A DNA stretch of 64,000 bases from Pleurocapsa sp. PCC 7327 (GTDB lineage: Bacteria > Cyanobacteriota > Cyanobacteriia > Cyanobacteriales > Microcystaceae), in NCBI RefSeq assembly GCF_000317025.1, contig NC_019689.1:4232024-4296023 (forward strand), given 5' to 3'. Below, piece by piece: positions 1-9,769 of the stretch (its first letter is position 1; the number at the start of each line of letters is the position of its first letter). The position numbers and the translations under genes are program-made. The notes under the pieces are model-generated. The model did not search any database. It saw only the letters and a program-made list of their open reading frames with translations, and had not been told where the DNA came from.

Positions 1-1854
1 GAAAACTTTTTTTTGCAAATCCGAGATTGCTTCAGAGCGCGATTTATTTGGCGACGTTTCTATAAACCGCTCGATAACTTTTAGCTCGTACAGTTTGCGA
101 TTCAACTGCAAGCTAATATCTTGACCTGCGCCTGCTACTTCCTTAATTAAGGTATAGCGCAGTGCATCAGTACCGTATTCATCGATCAAAATTAAGGGAT
201 CGATGCCGTTATTGGCTGATTTAGACATTTTCTTGCCATTTTCGTCCCTTACCAAGCCGTGGATATAAACGTCTTTAAACGGCATCTGACCGGTGAAATG
301 TCCTGCCATCATCGTCATGCGAGCAACCCAGAAGAAGATAATGTCAAACCCGGTGACTAAAACGCTTGTTGGATAATAGGTTTTGAGATCGGTTGTTTCT
401 TGGGGCCATCCCATCGTCGAGAAGGGCCACAAACCCGACGAAAACCAAGTATCGAGAACGTCGGGGTCTTGTTCTAGCCGAATCTCGTCCCCGTATTGCC
501 GTTTGGCTTTTTCCCATGCTTCTTCTTCGCTGTAGGCAACCACGAAGGGGGTATCCTCTGCAATTTCTCCGTTGGTTTCACTGACGACGTACCAAGCTGG
601 AATTTGATGACCCCACCACAACTGACGAGAGATGCACCAGTCTTTGATTTTAACTAGCCAATCCCTGTAAACTTTCGTCCAGCGATCGGGCACGAATCGC
701 GGCGAGTTTTCTTCGTCGAGACAGGTCAAAGCTTTTTTGGCCAAGGGTTCTATCTTGACAAACCACTGGGTTGATAGTAGAGGTTCGACGGGCACTTTTC
801 CGCGATCGCTATAGGGAACTGCGTGGCGATAGGGTTCCACTTTCACCAGGAAACCATCTTCCTCTAGTTGCTTAACCACATTTTGGCGGGCGACAAAGCG
901 ATCCTCTCCGGCAAACGGACCCGCATTTTCATTGAGGGTGCCGTCTTTGTTCATGATGTTGATAAACGGCAGTTGATGGCGCTTGCCCATCTCGAAGTCA
1001 TTGGGATCGTGGGCGGGCGTTACCTTCACGCAACCCGTTCCGAATTCAGGATCGACCAATTCGTCGGCAATAATAGGAATTTCCCGCCCCATAATTGGCA
1101 GCGTCAAGGTTTTGCCGATAATGGACTTGTAGCGATCGTCGTTGGGGTTCACTGCTACTGCCGTATCGCCCAACATGGTTTCGGGGCGAGTAGTTGCCAC
1201 TTCAACATAACCCGTCCCATCGGTTAGGGGATAGCGAAAATGCCACAGATTCCCGTCTACTTCTTTGCTTTCGACCTCTAGGTCGGATACTGCCGACTGA
1301 GATTCCGGGCACCAATTCACTAAATAATTGCCTCGATAAATGAGTCCTTCTTCGTAGAGTTGGATAAAAGCTCGCTTTACTGCGCGGGATAGACTTTCAT
1401 CTAGGGTAAATCTTTCTCGCGACCAATCTGCTGAGAGTCCCAAGCGTTTGAGTTGGTTGACAATCGTGCCGCCAGATTCTTTTTTCCACTGCCAAGCTCG
1501 CTCTAAGAACTTTTCCCGTCCTATATCGTAGCGAGTTTTCCCCTCTTGCTTTAGCTCCTTTTCTAGGAGCGTCTGCACGGCAATGCTAGCGTGATCGGTT
1601 CCTGGTAGGCAAAGCGTGTTGTAACCGCACATGCGATGATAGCGCACCAAGACATCCATTAACGCTGTATTGAAAGCATGCCCCATATGCAAGCTTCCCG
1701 TTACGTTTGGTGGCGGGATAACGATACAATAGGGATTACCACCGCGATCGGGGTTGGCTTGAAAAACTTGTTTGTTTTCCCAGTACTGCTGCCACTTGGC
1801 TTCTGTTGCTTTCGGGTCATACTGGGTTGGCAGGATTGGTAAAGTTGCGGTCAT
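1..1854 (-). CDS. valS: Valine--tRNA ligase, N-terminal part (cut by window edge)
   Basis: Class I aminoacyl-tRNA synthetase that charges tRNA-Val in the cytoplasm. The reading frame opens at the ATG complementary to 1852-1854 and stays open to base 1, about 618 codons. The start reads [20 protein letters not shown]. The HIGH motif is present as SLHMGHAF, and the KMSKS loop is present as [10 protein letters not shown] near the left edge. The editing domain with its conserved DP and [13 protein letters not shown] motifs lies between them. After [10 protein letters not shown] the family normally continues with a YNRK-type stretch leading to the anticodon-binding helix bundle. Here it reads [14 protein letters not shown] and then unfamiliar hydrophilic sequence to the window edge, so an insertion may begin there. 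Identity is certain; the C-terminal structure is not visible. Confidence 0.95.
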   Translation of the reverse strand, partial: MTATLPILPTQYDPKATEAKWQQYWENKQVFQANPDRGGNPYCIVIPPPNVTGSLHMGHAFNTALMDVLVRYHRMCGYNTLCLPGTDHASIAVQTLLEKELKQEGKTRYDIGREKFLERAWQWKKESGGTIVNQLKRLGLSADWSRERFTLDESLSRAVKRAFIQLYEEGLIYRGNYLVNWCPESQSAVSDLEVESKEVDGNLWHFRYPLTDGTGYVEVATTRPETMLGDTAVAVNPNDDRYKSIIGKTLTLPIMGREIPIIADELVDPEFGTGCVKVTPAHDPNDFEMGKRHQLPFINIMNKDGTLNENAGPFAGEDRFVARQNVVKQLEEDGFLVKVEPYRHAVPYSDRGKVPVEPLLSTQWFVKIEPLAKKALTCLDEENSPRFVPDRWTKVYRDWLVKIKDWCISRQLWWGHQIPAWYVVSETNGEIAEDTPFVVAYSEEEAWEKAKRQYGDEIRLEQDPDVLDTWFSSGLWPFSTMGWPQETTDLKTYYPTSVLVTGFDIIFFWVARMTMMAGHFTGQMPFKDVYIHGLVRDENGKKMSKSANNGIDPLILIDEYGTDALRYTLIKEVAGAGQDISLQLNRKLYELKVIERFIETSPNKSRSEAISDLQKKVF

Positions 1855-2201
1855 CGAAAAAATGCGAACCAGGCTTTATAGTTTTTGACAGATATTAAAA
1901 ATTGTTTCACCTATCCAGTTTACTACTTTTCTTTCAATCCCCGATCGCGATTGAAGATGATTTTCTCTATAGTAGAGTTAAATAATCATCGAACGCTAAT
2001 TTAAGAGCTAGCGATCGAAGCATAACAAAACATAACTCGATGGTTTTAGTCTCCTAATAGATTTTCTGTGAATCCATCCTTAGGATTAAATATGTTTTTA
2101 TCAATCTGAAGTCAAAATAGTTGATAATTTTCGGCAACCTTTAAATCCCCAGTAGCCTCTTTAAAGCCGCTTTATCCACTTAATCTGTAGTGCTTCAATT
2201 T
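1855..2201. other. Intergenic region between valS and the HMA2-type gene
   Basis: AT-rich spacer of about 350 bp. It must hold the valS promoter, since valS is transcribed leftwards from 1854. No convincing ORF, RNA gene or strong terminator is visible. Confidence 0.5.
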
Positions 2202-2804
2202 TTAAATTCTCTCGCCTTCTTCCTTAAGATTCTGTTCCGGTTCGTTAGTGTAATGAAACTTGACAAAACTATCAAAAGCATACCAAGCCAAAACATACCA
2301 AGGGATAATTTCGAGTTGCCATCCCTTGGCGAGCAACTGCCGCAGCGCTAGGGCACTAAAACCGAGGGGGACGAGAAACCGCAGATCGACAGCTCCATTA
2401 GTAAGCTCTTTAACGCGCTGGTCGAGATCGCTAACAACGCTCGTTACTTGTGCCGCTGCTGCTGATTTTCCGCTAGGAATAGCCGCTTCTTCGCCAGTGA
2501 TATCGAGGATAATAATACCCAAATCTCGCAAAATAGCACGGATATCTTCAAAAGTGCTGTATTCTTTGGCGTGGTATACAGTGATGCTGCCGCTGTCAAC
2601 GTTACTTCTGACTCGATAAATCTCAAGACGCTGTTTCAATGCGTCGGTAATTGGTTCTATGTGGCGTTTTTGACGGTGCGGATGAGAGACTCGAAAGCGA
2701 ACTCGCCCCGGACTCTGACTGATTATCTGGGCGCGAACGGGGGATAGTTTGGTTGTAGGCACTGCTTGAGTTAGCTGTGACGCTTTGTTGTTATCATCCA
2801 TCAC
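2202..2804 (-). CDS. HMA2-type (heavy-metal-associated-like) membrane protein
   Basis: A 200-residue protein. An N-terminal ferredoxin-like segment (about residues 25-100) contains SPGRVRFRVSH and a RVRSNVDSGSITVYH strand typical of the HMA2 family, which resembles heavy-metal-associated domains but lacks the CXXC metal site. The C-terminal third has hydrophobic segments (LRFLVPLGFSALALRQLL and LEIIPWYVLAWYAFDSFV), so it is probably membrane-anchored. The start has two ATG codons in tandem, preceded by a GAGG-like ribosome site. It is followed upstream by the DUF5132 gene on the same strand, about 40 bp away, and such pairs are common in cyanobacteria. Function is unknown; a role in metal or stress response is only inferred from the fold. 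Confidence 0.75.
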   Translation of the reverse strand: MMDDNNKASQLTQAVPTTKLSPVRAQIISQSPGRVRFRVSHPHRQKRHIEPITDALKQRLEIYRVRSNVDSGSITVYHAKEYSTFEDIRAILRDLGIIILDITGEEAAIPSGKSAAAAQVTSVVSDLDQRVKELTNGAVDLRFLVPLGFSALALRQLLAKGWQLEIIPWYVLAWYAFDSFVKFHYTNEPEQNLKEEGERI

Positions 2805-2845
2805 CGTACCTCGACAATTAGCGTGTAATGTAGCTAAATTCCGTT

Positions 2846-3157
2846 TTAGTTGGCTTCAGGATTGGATGATGCCGAGTCGGGGTCGAGAACTTGTTGAGAT
2901 TGCTCCTCAGCAATTTCAGCCTGAACTTCTGCTATAAGATCTTCAAACACTTCACCCGTCTCTGCAACAGTACTTTTCACTTTTTCGTAGGCAAGGATAC
3001 CACCTTTGATAGCAGCCTTAGCCACGGGTTTGCCAACTTTAGCAGCAGCAGGAATAACGACCGGAGCAAGAACGACAGCGCCGAGACCCGCTACAACGCC
3101 AGGAATTCCTAGGGTTTCGCCTAACTCTTCAAAGAAATTACCAATTTTTAACGCCAT
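2846..3157 (-). CDS. DUF5132-family small protein
   Basis: About 103 residues starting MALKIGNFFEELGETLGI. I chose the ATG complementary to 3155-3157 because GAGGAG lies a few bases upstream; a longer frame starting at 3223 adds basic residues with no ribosome site. The middle (about residues 20-45) is a glycine-, alanine- and valine-rich hydrophobic segment that could lie in a membrane. The C-terminal half is an acidic amphipathic helix (EVFEDLIAEVQAEIAEEQ). This matches the DUF5132 family found beside HMA2 proteins. It is probably cotranscribed with the downstream HMA2-type gene. The biochemical role is unknown. Confidence 0.7.
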   Translation of the reverse strand: MALKIGNFFEELGETLGIPGVVAGLGAVVLAPVVIPAAAKVGKPVAKAAIKGGILAYEKVKSTVAETGEVFEDLIAEVQAEIAEEQSQQVLDPDSASSNPEAN

Positions 3158-3383
3158 CTTTACTCTCCTCGATCGAGAATTTCTTGCTTGTTTTGTAGCT
3201 ACATCTGATATATCGTAATACATCTATTCAAATTATCTCATCTTCATTTGGTCTAGTCCCCATCGCAAAGGTTGGGAAAAAATAAAGATTTGCTGAGTCG
3301 CTCATCTTATTCGCAAATAATCATCAAAAGTCTTTTAAAATTTTGTTGGTAATTACAGCTTTCAACTACCTACCGAGGCGGTC

Positions 3384-4787
3384 TTGAGTGGAAATTCCAG
3401 TCCTAATCCATCTGTCTCCAACCCCTTAGTCTCTCGCAAGGAACTGCGGCAGTTAGTTCGCTCCGAACTAAAAATCCTACTTGAAGAAGGATACTTAGAA
3501 GCTGCTAAAACAGTACTAATGCCTGTACAGCCCGCAGATATTGCTGAGGCGATTGAGGGATTGCCAGAAAAAATTCAGGCGATCGCGTTTCGTTTACTTC
3601 CCAAAGACAAGGCGATCGAGGTTTACGAGTATCTCGATTCTAGCGTCCAGCAAGCATTGATCGAAGACTTCAAGCGACAGGATGTCATCGATATCGTGGA
3701 CAAAATGTCGCCCGACGATCGCGCTAGATTATTTGACGAACTACCTGCAAAAGTCGTCCGCCGTCTGCTAGAACACATGACTCCCCAGCAGAGGCAATCA
3801 ACGGCTTTGCTGTTGGGTTACAAACCCGATACGGCGGGTCGCATCATGACCCCAGAATACGTCTCCCTAAAAGAAGAGTGGACGGTAGAGCAAGCTTTTG
3901 AGTCGATTCGCCGCCTAGCGCCGACTAGCGAAACGATTTATTCTCTCTACGTCACCGATGCGCTGCATCGCTTAACCGGACATCTCTCCCTGCGAACTTT
4001 GGTGATGGCTCAACCAGAACAAACCATCGGCGAAATAATGGAACGCCATCTTATCTTTGTTCACACCGATACGCCTCAAGAAGAAGTTGCCCGCTTGCTG
4101 CAACGCTATGATTTTCTGGCCGTACCCGTAGTCGATACAGAGAATCGCTTAGTAGGAATTGTAACCGTTGACGACGCGATCGATATTCTGCACGAAAAAA
4201 CGACACAAGACATTCATGCTCTTGGCGGCGTTCAATCGCGGGGCGATCGCTATTTTCGCAGTTCTCTAATGGGGATGGTTCGCCAACGCGCTCTCTGGCT
4301 AATTATCGTCCTTTTGACCACTGCCCTCGCTAGCATTATTATCAAAGGGCAGGAAGCACTGATAGAGAGAGTGGTTGTCCTGGCTGCCTTTATCCCCCTC
4401 TTGAATGATACGGCAGGCGACATCGGCTGTCAGTCTTCTACCGTCGTGATTCGGGGGTTAAATACCGAAGCTATTCGCGATCGCGGCGTTCTCTGGGTAG
4501 TCTACCGGGAAGCCGTAGCAGGAACTTTGCTGGGCTTGGTATTGGGGCTAGGAGCGGTTATCTGGGCTTACTTTTTCCAGGGAAATTTTCTTATCGCACT
4601 GATTGTCGGAATTAGCCTTTTGTTTCTCTCCATTTTCTCAACAGTTGCTGGAGCTGCCCTGCCATTCCTCTTCGCTTTTTTAGGTTTCGATCCGGCGATG
4701 ATGTCTGCTCCATTTATTACCACAATTGCTGATGTTTTAGGCGTTCTTGTTTATTTTTACATAGCCGACCTAGTTTTGCAATTGTAA
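3384..4787 (+). CDS. mgtE: Magnesium transporter MgtE family
   Basis: A 467-residue inner-membrane Mg2+ channel. The cytosolic N domain covers about residues 20-150, two CBS domains about 150-275 (GRIMTPEYVSL begins the first, VGIVTVDDAIDIL ends the second), and five membrane helices follow from about 305. The start is a TTG with GAGG upstream at 3375-3378; no ATG is suitably placed. The C-terminal helix keeps PFITTIADVLGVLVYF, which contains the aspartate equivalent to the pore residue of the Thermus protein. The pore-lining loop, usually GGNxGxQ in the family, reads AGDIGCQ here (about residues 344-350), which is unusual. CBS domains in MgtE sense cytosolic Mg2+ and gate the pore. Confidence 0.93.
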   Translation: MSGNSSPNPSVSNPLVSRKELRQLVRSELKILLEEGYLEAAKTVLMPVQPADIAEAIEGLPEKIQAIAFRLLPKDKAIEVYEYLDSSVQQALIEDFKRQDVIDIVDKMSPDDRARLFDELPAKVVRRLLEHMTPQQRQSTALLLGYKPDTAGRIMTPEYVSLKEEWTVEQAFESIRRLAPTSETIYSLYVTDALHRLTGHLSLRTLVMAQPEQTIGEIMERHLIFVHTDTPQEEVARLLQRYDFLAVPVVDTENRLVGIVTVDDAIDILHEKTTQDIHALGGVQSRGDRYFRSSLMGMVRQRALWLIIVLLTTALASIIIKGQEALIERVVVLAAFIPLLNDTAGDIGCQSSTVVIRGLNTEAIRDRGVLWVVYREAVAGTLLGLVLGLGAVIWAYFFQGNFLIALIVGISLLFLSIFSTVAGAALPFLFAFLGFDPAMMSAPFITTIADVLGVLVYFYIADLVLQL

Positions 4788-4831
4788 CTAAAAGAATTCG
4801 GAATTTGGAGTTTAAAAATAGTAGCCAGAGT

Positions 4832-4922
4832 AGACAGAGAATTTATTCTCTGTCTGCGATCTACGATGCCCAAGTCCGTTTAAACGGACTTGATGTTTGG
4901 GGGACAAGAAATAAATTTCTTG
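4832..4922. repeat. Cluster of three short perfect palindromes
   Basis: Three hairpins lie within 91 bp downstream of mgtE. AGACAGAGAAT (4832-4842) pairs with 4845-4855. A 22-bp perfect palindrome with the core CGTTTAAACG spans 4871-4892. CAAGAAAT (4905-4912) pairs with 4915-4922. The loops are only 0-2 nt and A/T-only. A related layout occurs at 21850-21897 and 44823-44865, so this looks like a dispersed repeat family, not a simple terminator. Confidence 0.7.
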
Positions 4923-5018
4923 GTGCGGTCGAGTCACAATGAAATAACCTTGTGCTAATGGCGATCGCACGCTACGCTTTCCGCACTATCTATTATGACT
5001 AATTAAACGGATTTAATC

Positions 5019-5417
5019 TTAAAATTGTGAATTAATCAATGAAAGACTAATTCCTATTAACGATCCGAGTAGTAATGCCATACTAGTGAGAGAACTAATC
5101 GCAAATCCTATTCTTCTTTTTTCAGCAGCTTGATAATATCCCCAAGCGTAAATAATGCGACCGATTAGCCAAATCGCACCTATCCCGGAACCCCATACCG
5201 GATCGACGTAAATAGAAAATAACCAGAGAAGGGGAAGAAAAAAAACTAACTGTTCGAGGGTATTTTGTTGTACTCTCAAAACTCTTTCAAAATTGGGATC
5301 TCCTGTCGTTGCAGGGGGCATTACTTTATATTTTGCTCTTGCTCTACCTACATTAATTGTTAATATTAAATAAACCAGTAAAGTTAAGGCAGTAATTAAA
5401 CTGGGAAAAGGTGACAT
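5019..5417 (-). CDS. MAPEG-family membrane protein
   Basis: A 132-residue integral membrane protein with four hydrophobic helices. The segment NFERVLRVQQNTLEQLVFFLP matches the core of the MAPEG superfamily (membrane-associated proteins in eicosanoid and glutathione metabolism), whose animal members are microsomal glutathione S-transferases. A helix with GRIIYAWGYYQAAEKRR follows, as in bacterial members. It stands alone on the minus strand, between mgtE and petJ. Glutathione-dependent detoxification or peroxidase activity is inferred from the family; the substrate is unknown. Confidence 0.85.
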   Translation of the reverse strand: MSPFPSLITALTLLVYLILTINVGRARAKYKVMPPATTGDPNFERVLRVQQNTLEQLVFFLPLLWLFSIYVDPVWGSGIGAIWLIGRIIYAWGYYQAAEKRRIGFAISSLTSMALLLGSLIGISLSLINSQF

Positions 5418-5527
5418 GATTTACTCCTAAATCAACTGTTTATTTTTAGTTTTGCGCAGATACGCAAAGAGAATTTTTGAAAAAATTTAAAGGTCTTTTC
5501 AACAAGAGAAACCCAAATAATTATGAC

Positions 5528-5866
5528 TTAACTTTTCCAATCATTTTTAGCTCTTCCCATAACATAAGCAGCTACATCTTCTATTTCTTGTTTTGTCAAG
5601 CGATCGCGGTAGGCAGACATATTATTTTTCCCATTGGTTACTATATCTTGTATTGCTTCTAAAGAGTCCATTTTATTACGCTGCAATGCCTTGATTTTGA
5701 GGGTTTTATTACGCCTTACAATATTGCCGCCATTTAGATGGCAGCCAGCACAATTAACATTAAAGATTTTAGCTCCGTTTAGGGTATCTAATGCGATAGC
5801 TGGATCGTTCAATCCACTCGTCATTACTATGAGAAAAATCCCAAGAAATATTAGTAGTTGCTTCAA
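5528..5866 (-). CDS. petJ: Cytochrome c6 family protein
   Basis: A 112-residue soluble c-type cytochrome, predicted to carry electrons in the thylakoid lumen from cytochrome b6f to photosystem I as an alternative to plastocyanin. Residues 1-26 form a signal peptide ending in AIA. The haem motif is CAGCH at residues 39-43, and Met83 in NNMSAYRDRL is the expected axial ligand. The sequence NGGNIVRRNKTLK follows the haem motif as in cytochrome c6. Mature length is about 86 residues, normal for the family. Some cyanobacteria have several c6-like paralogues, so this could be an isoform and not the main donor. Confidence 0.87.
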   Translation of the reverse strand: MKQLLIFLGIFLIVMTSGLNDPAIALDTLNGAKIFNVNCAGCHLNGGNIVRRNKTLKIKALQRNKMDSLEAIQDIVTNGKNNMSAYRDRLTKQEIEDVAAYVMGRAKNDWKS

Positions 5867-5928
5867 GACAATCGATCTCCTTTACATGCGCAATTTAATT
5901 ATCTAAAAAGAATTCAGAAGGAAAGTTG

Positions 5929-6678
5929 TTAAAGTGGTTTTTGTACGGGAATACCGATTGCGCGAGGAAATTGAGGAGGTGTTGACAACATTTTACGCAA
6001 GTAAATACAATGACGAATACTTTGACTCAAGGGCGTTACGAATTCAGTAACTCGTTCAATTTTACCACCGAGTTTTTCTGCGGCTAACTGTAGGGACAAA
6101 TTATCTTTCTCATCCCAATGGCCGCGATAGAGGATTGCCAAACCTCCAATTTTTAAAAGCGGCAAAGCATATTCGGCGCAGACAGTGGCTTCTCCCACTG
6201 CCCGAATGAGAGCGAGATCGTAGGCTTGTCTGTGTAAAGGATTTTGTCCGATTTCTTCAGCCCTACCGATTAAAGTTTGAATATTTTTAAGATCTAATTT
6301 GGTGATTAAGCCACTCAAAAAAACCATTTTTTTGCGAGTGGAATCGAGTAGCGTAACTATCCAAAATGGTAGCGCGATCGCGATGGGAATTCCTGGAAAT
6401 CCCGCGCCAGTACCAATATCGATAACATAAAGGGGTTGACCTGCCTCTAGTTCGTTAGCGATTCCCAATCCGTTCAATCCTGCAAGAGAATCCCAGAGAT
6501 GTTTCTCCCAAAATTCCCTAGGTTCGGTAATGCGAGTCAGATTAAATTGACGGTTTCCGATGATAATTTCTTCATACAATTTTTGAAATTGCTCTTGCTG
6601 TTTTTTGTTGGGTTGCCAGTCCAAAGTGGTTTGCCAAACTTCTCCTAGTATTGGCAACTGTTGTATTCGATCTATCAT
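5929..6678 (-). CDS. rsmG: 16S rRNA (guanine527-N7)-methyltransferase RsmG
   Basis: A 249-residue S-adenosylmethionine-dependent methyltransferase that modifies G527 in the 530 loop of 16S rRNA (GidB family). The SAM-binding motif is VIDIGTGAGFPGIPIAIALP around residue 90, followed by VTLLDSTRKKMVFLSGL, which carries the acidic motif II and the KK pair typical of RsmG. A third motif, DLALIRAVGEA, follows. It lies 14 bp downstream of the ABC ATPase gene on the same strand, so the two are probably cotranscribed. Confidence 0.95.
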   Translation of the reverse strand: MIDRIQQLPILGEVWQTTLDWQPNKKQQEQFQKLYEEIIIGNRQFNLTRITEPREFWEKHLWDSLAGLNGLGIANELEAGQPLYVIDIGTGAGFPGIPIAIALPFWIVTLLDSTRKKMVFLSGLITKLDLKNIQTLIGRAEEIGQNPLHRQAYDLALIRAVGEATVCAEYALPLLKIGGLAILYRGHWDEKDNLSLQLAAEKLGGKIERVTEFVTPLSQSIRHCIYLRKMLSTPPQFPRAIGIPVQKPL

Positions 6679-6692
6679 AAATCTTATAAAAT

Positions 6693-7352
6693 TTAGCTTG
6701 AAGAATTAACTAATAGCTCTGCTGGTTTGACAGACACGAGTTTGCCGCGAGCGATCTTCCAGCAGCGATCGGCGATCGGCAATAACTCGCCGGGATCGTG
6801 GCTGACGATTAATAGCGTCCAATGAGTTTTGAGTTTCGCCAGTAGTTTTGCTAGCTGACGGCGCATGGACCAATCCAATCCAGCCGTAGGTTCGTCCAAC
6901 AGCAATAAATTAGGCTGACGAATGAGCTGTACGGCTAGGGCAAGCCGTCTCTGCTGACCGCCGCTAAGGGAGTGGGGAGGAGTATTCCACGGTATATGCT
7001 CTAATCCTACCTCTTGAAGCGCCTCCTCGATGCGATCGCGTCCCAATTCGGGATGACCCAAGCGCAATTCCTCTAAAATCGTCCCCCCGCAAAAATGCCT
7101 CTCAGGAAACTGAAATACTAAACCTGCCAATTGTTGTAAATGTAAAGGAGTCAGTTCTTGGTCGCGCCAAAGAATCTCGCCTTTGGTTTTCTCAGCCAAA
7201 CCTGCCAAAATCTCCAGAAGCGTCGTTTTACCGGAACCGCTTGGTCCGATAACCAATCCTAATTCTTGGGGAGCCAATTCTAGGTTAATACCATTGAGTA
7301 TTGGTGTAGATGTGGCAGGAGGATGATAAACCAGATTTTTTAGATATAGCAT
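6693..7352 (-). CDS. ABC transporter ATP-binding protein (EcfA/CbiO-like)
   Basis: A 219-residue stand-alone ABC ATPase. Walker A is GPSGSGKTT (about residues 37-45), the Q-loop region is LVFQFPERHFCGGTI, the signature is SLSGGQQRRLALA, Walker B is LLLLDEPTAGLD and the switch histidine is in IVSHD. The FQFPERHF segment resembles energy-coupling-factor ATPases (CbiO/EcfA) and the plastid-type soluble ABC proteins of plants. No membrane partner gene is adjacent; the next gene is rsmG. The transported substrate cannot be inferred. Confidence 0.85.
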   Translation of the reverse strand: MLYLKNLVYHPPATSTPILNGINLELAPQELGLVIGPSGSGKTTLLEILAGLAEKTKGEILWRDQELTPLHLQQLAGLVFQFPERHFCGGTILEELRLGHPELGRDRIEEALQEVGLEHIPWNTPPHSLSGGQQRRLALAVQLIRQPNLLLLDEPTAGLDWSMRRQLAKLLAKLKTHWTLLIVSHDPGELLPIADRCWKIARGKLVSVKPAELLVNSSS

Positions 7353-7474
7353 TAACGCGCTAACTTATATAAAAGAGTCATTCTAGCTTTTCTCAATTGT
7401 GACAGATCCTTTGATAGCATCGAGTCATTAAATTTAATCCCCATCAAACTTGCTATGATTTCTTGGAGAAAACC

Positions 7475-8395
7475 ATGAAAGCGCGGCTGACGACACGAAA
7501 ACAAATTTCCGTGACTTTTTCTGTAGCAACTGCGATCGCTCTGAGTCTGTGGGGAAATCCAACCCTAGCAGGCGATCCCTTTCGCAAAACCAATCCTGAG
7601 AATATAGGAGAAAAAACCGAAGCAGCCTTTGAAGCAATTTTTCGTCAGGGAAACTATAAAGAGGCGAAAAATTACCTGATTGAAGTGGATAACACCGAAG
7701 AAGCTAACGAACCCCTCGCCCATGCCATGCGGGCATCTATCGCCTACACCGAGAAAGATTGGGAAACGCTGAAAACCTATGCAAGCAAGACCATAGAAAC
7801 GGCAGAACAGTTAAAAGAGCAAAATCCCGTACGAGGAAATCTTTACGTCGCCGTCGGCCACTTTTTAGAAGGAGCTTATATCTATACGCAACAACAAGAT
7901 CCGGTCAGTGCGCTGACGAAGCTTCAACAGGTTTTTCAATACCTCGATGCCGCAGAAGCAAGCGCTCCCGACGATCCAGAACTGAATTTAATCAAAGGCT
8001 ATTTAGATTTAATTTTATCGGTCAATCTGCCGTTTTCCAGTCCCGAACAAGCGATCGCTCGCTTCGAGAAATATGCTTCTCCCGATTATCTCGTCGATCG
8101 CGGCATTGCCGTCGCCTATCGAGATTTAAAAGAGTACGATCGAGCCTTACAGTTTGCTGAAAAAGCGCTAGAAACTGCCCCCGAAAACCCAGAATTGCAG
8201 TATCTTAAAGGACAAATTCTCCGTAAGCAGGGCAAGCAAAATAAAGATCTCGGTCTCATGAAACAAGCCTTCTCCTATTTCGACCAAGTCCTCACCAAAG
8301 AAAGGCAACTTCCTGAAACCGTTTTAATAGCCGTTCGGCACGAACGTAAAGTACTTGAGCAAGAAATGAACGAGTTTCAAGCCGATCGCTCTTAA
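7475..8395 (+). CDS. Sll0314/Alr1548-type TPR repeat protein, secreted
   Basis: About 306 residues. I chose the ATG at 7475 because GGAG at 7465-7468 sits six bases upstream; a TTG at 7463 overlaps that site. An N-terminal signal peptide (hydrophobic core FSVATAIALSLW, cleavage near TLAGD) suggests periplasmic or lumenal location. The rest is helical with TPR-like units, clearest at about residues 210-270 (DRGIAVAYRDLKEYDRALQF followed by LQYLKGQILRKQGKQ). It matches a family conserved in cyanobacteria. The specific function is unknown; TPR arrays usually mediate protein binding. Confidence 0.8.
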   Translation: MKARLTTRKQISVTFSVATAIALSLWGNPTLAGDPFRKTNPENIGEKTEAAFEAIFRQGNYKEAKNYLIEVDNTEEANEPLAHAMRASIAYTEKDWETLKTYASKTIETAEQLKEQNPVRGNLYVAVGHFLEGAYIYTQQQDPVSALTKLQQVFQYLDAAEASAPDDPELNLIKGYLDLILSVNLPFSSPEQAIARFEKYASPDYLVDRGIAVAYRDLKEYDRALQFAEKALETAPENPELQYLKGQILRKQGKQNKDLGLMKQAFSYFDQVLTKERQLPETVLIAVRHERKVLEQEMNEFQADRS

Positions 8396-8445
8396 ATAGG
8401 GATAACCAACTATATTAGGATAGAGATCTAATCGCGAAATGATTG

Positions 8446-9756
8446 ATGATGGTTGCGACTCCCATTGAATCCCCTTCTCTAATAGAACTTGCTAAAAAAA
8501 CCCGCGACAGCGCGCGTCAATTAGCAATGCTTTCTAGCCAAGAGCGCGATCGCGCCATTGAAGCGATCGCTCGATCGTTAGAATCCGCATCCCCGGAAAT
8601 TATTGCTGCCAACGAAGCCGACTGCAAACAGGCAGAAGTGGATGGTATTTCCAAAGCCTTGTTGGCGCGATTAAAATTAGGCGAAACAAAACTAAAAGCA
8701 ACCATTGACGGGGTAAGAGACGTAAAAAAACTTCCCGATCCCGTCGGGCAAGTGCAAATTCATCGAGAATTAGATAAGGGATTAATTCTCAAGCGAATTA
8801 CTTGTCCTTTAGGCGTATTAGGCATTATTTTCGAAGCGCGTCCCGAAGCGTTAATTCAAATTATCAGTTTGGCAATTAAATCTGGGAATGGCGTAATTCT
8901 CAAAGGCGGAAAAGAAGCTACTCGATCTTGTCAAACCTTGGTTAAAGTTATCAAGCAAGGATTGGCAAATACTAAAGTTAATCCCGATGCCGTTCAATTG
9001 CTTGCGACTAGAGAAGAAATTCAGGCGCTATTAAAATTAGATGAATATGTCGATCTAATTATTCCCAGAGGGTCTAACGATTTTGTGCGATACGTGCAGG
9101 AAAATACCCGCATTCCCGTTTTAGGACATGCCGACGGGATTTGTCATTTGTATGTCGATAAAGCAGCTAACATCGAGAAAGCAGTGGAGATCGCAGTAGA
9201 TTCTAAAACTCAATATCCTGCTGCCTGTAATGCCATTGAAACTTTATTAGTGCATAAAGATATTGCTTCTCAATTTTTGCCCAAAGTAGCAGAAGCTTTA
9301 GGTCGCTACAAAGTAGAATTAAAAGGCGATGAAATCACTCGCGAATTTCTCAGTATTGCCCCCGCGACCGAAGAGGATTGGAAGACCGAATATTGCGATC
9401 TGATTTTATCTATTAAAGTGGTAGATTCCTTAGAAGCTGCGATCGAGCATATCAATACCTACGGTTCAAAACATACCGACGCGATCGCTACTGAAGATAA
9501 TTTTGCTGCCGAAACTTTTCTCAGTCAAGTTGATTCTGCGGGCGTTTTTCACAACTGTTCGACTCGCTTTGCAGATGGTTTCCGCTACGGTTTCGGTGCA
9601 GAAGTCGGGATTAGTACCCAAAAAATACCTCCCAGAGGACCAGTCGGTTTAGAAGGACTTGTCACTTACAAATATCAAATTACGGGTAACGGTCACATTG
9701 TTGCTGATTATACAGGAGCAAAGGCTAAATTTTTTACCCATCGAGATTTAACATAA
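8446..9756 (+). CDS. proA: Glutamate-5-semialdehyde dehydrogenase (gamma-glutamyl phosphate reductase)
   Basis: Second enzyme of proline synthesis: NADPH-dependent reduction of gamma-glutamyl phosphate to glutamate-5-semialdehyde. About 436 residues of the aldehyde dehydrogenase fold. Visible family motifs are [30 protein letters not shown] and the active-site region [15 protein letters not shown] with the catalytic cysteine, plus the C-terminal [15 protein letters not shown] and [13 protein letters not shown]. Two ATG codons at 8446 and 8449 are equally possible starts. It stands as a single gene following the TPR protein by about 50 bp. Confidence 0.95.
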   Translation: MMVATPIESPSLIELAKKTRDSARQLAMLSSQERDRAIEAIARSLESASPEIIAANEADCKQAEVDGISKALLARLKLGETKLKATIDGVRDVKKLPDPVGQVQIHRELDKGLILKRITCPLGVLGIIFEARPEALIQIISLAIKSGNGVILKGGKEATRSCQTLVKVIKQGLANTKVNPDAVQLLATREEIQALLKLDEYVDLIIPRGSNDFVRYVQENTRIPVLGHADGICHLYVDKAANIEKAVEIAVDSKTQYPAACNAIETLLVHKDIASQFLPKVAEALGRYKVELKGDEITREFLSIAPATEEDWKTEYCDLILSIKVVDSLEAAIEHINTYGSKHTDAIATEDNFAAETFLSQVDSAGVFHNCSTRFADGFRYGFGAEVGISTQKIPPRGPVGLEGLVTYKYQITGNGHIVADYTGAKAKFFTHRDLT

Positions 9757-9769
9757 TGTTAGCAGAATT

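Noticed and set aside
868-1227. Open frame of 119 codons on the plus strand inside valS
   Set aside because: It lies opposite the conserved ValRS editing domain, has no ribosome site and resembles no family.
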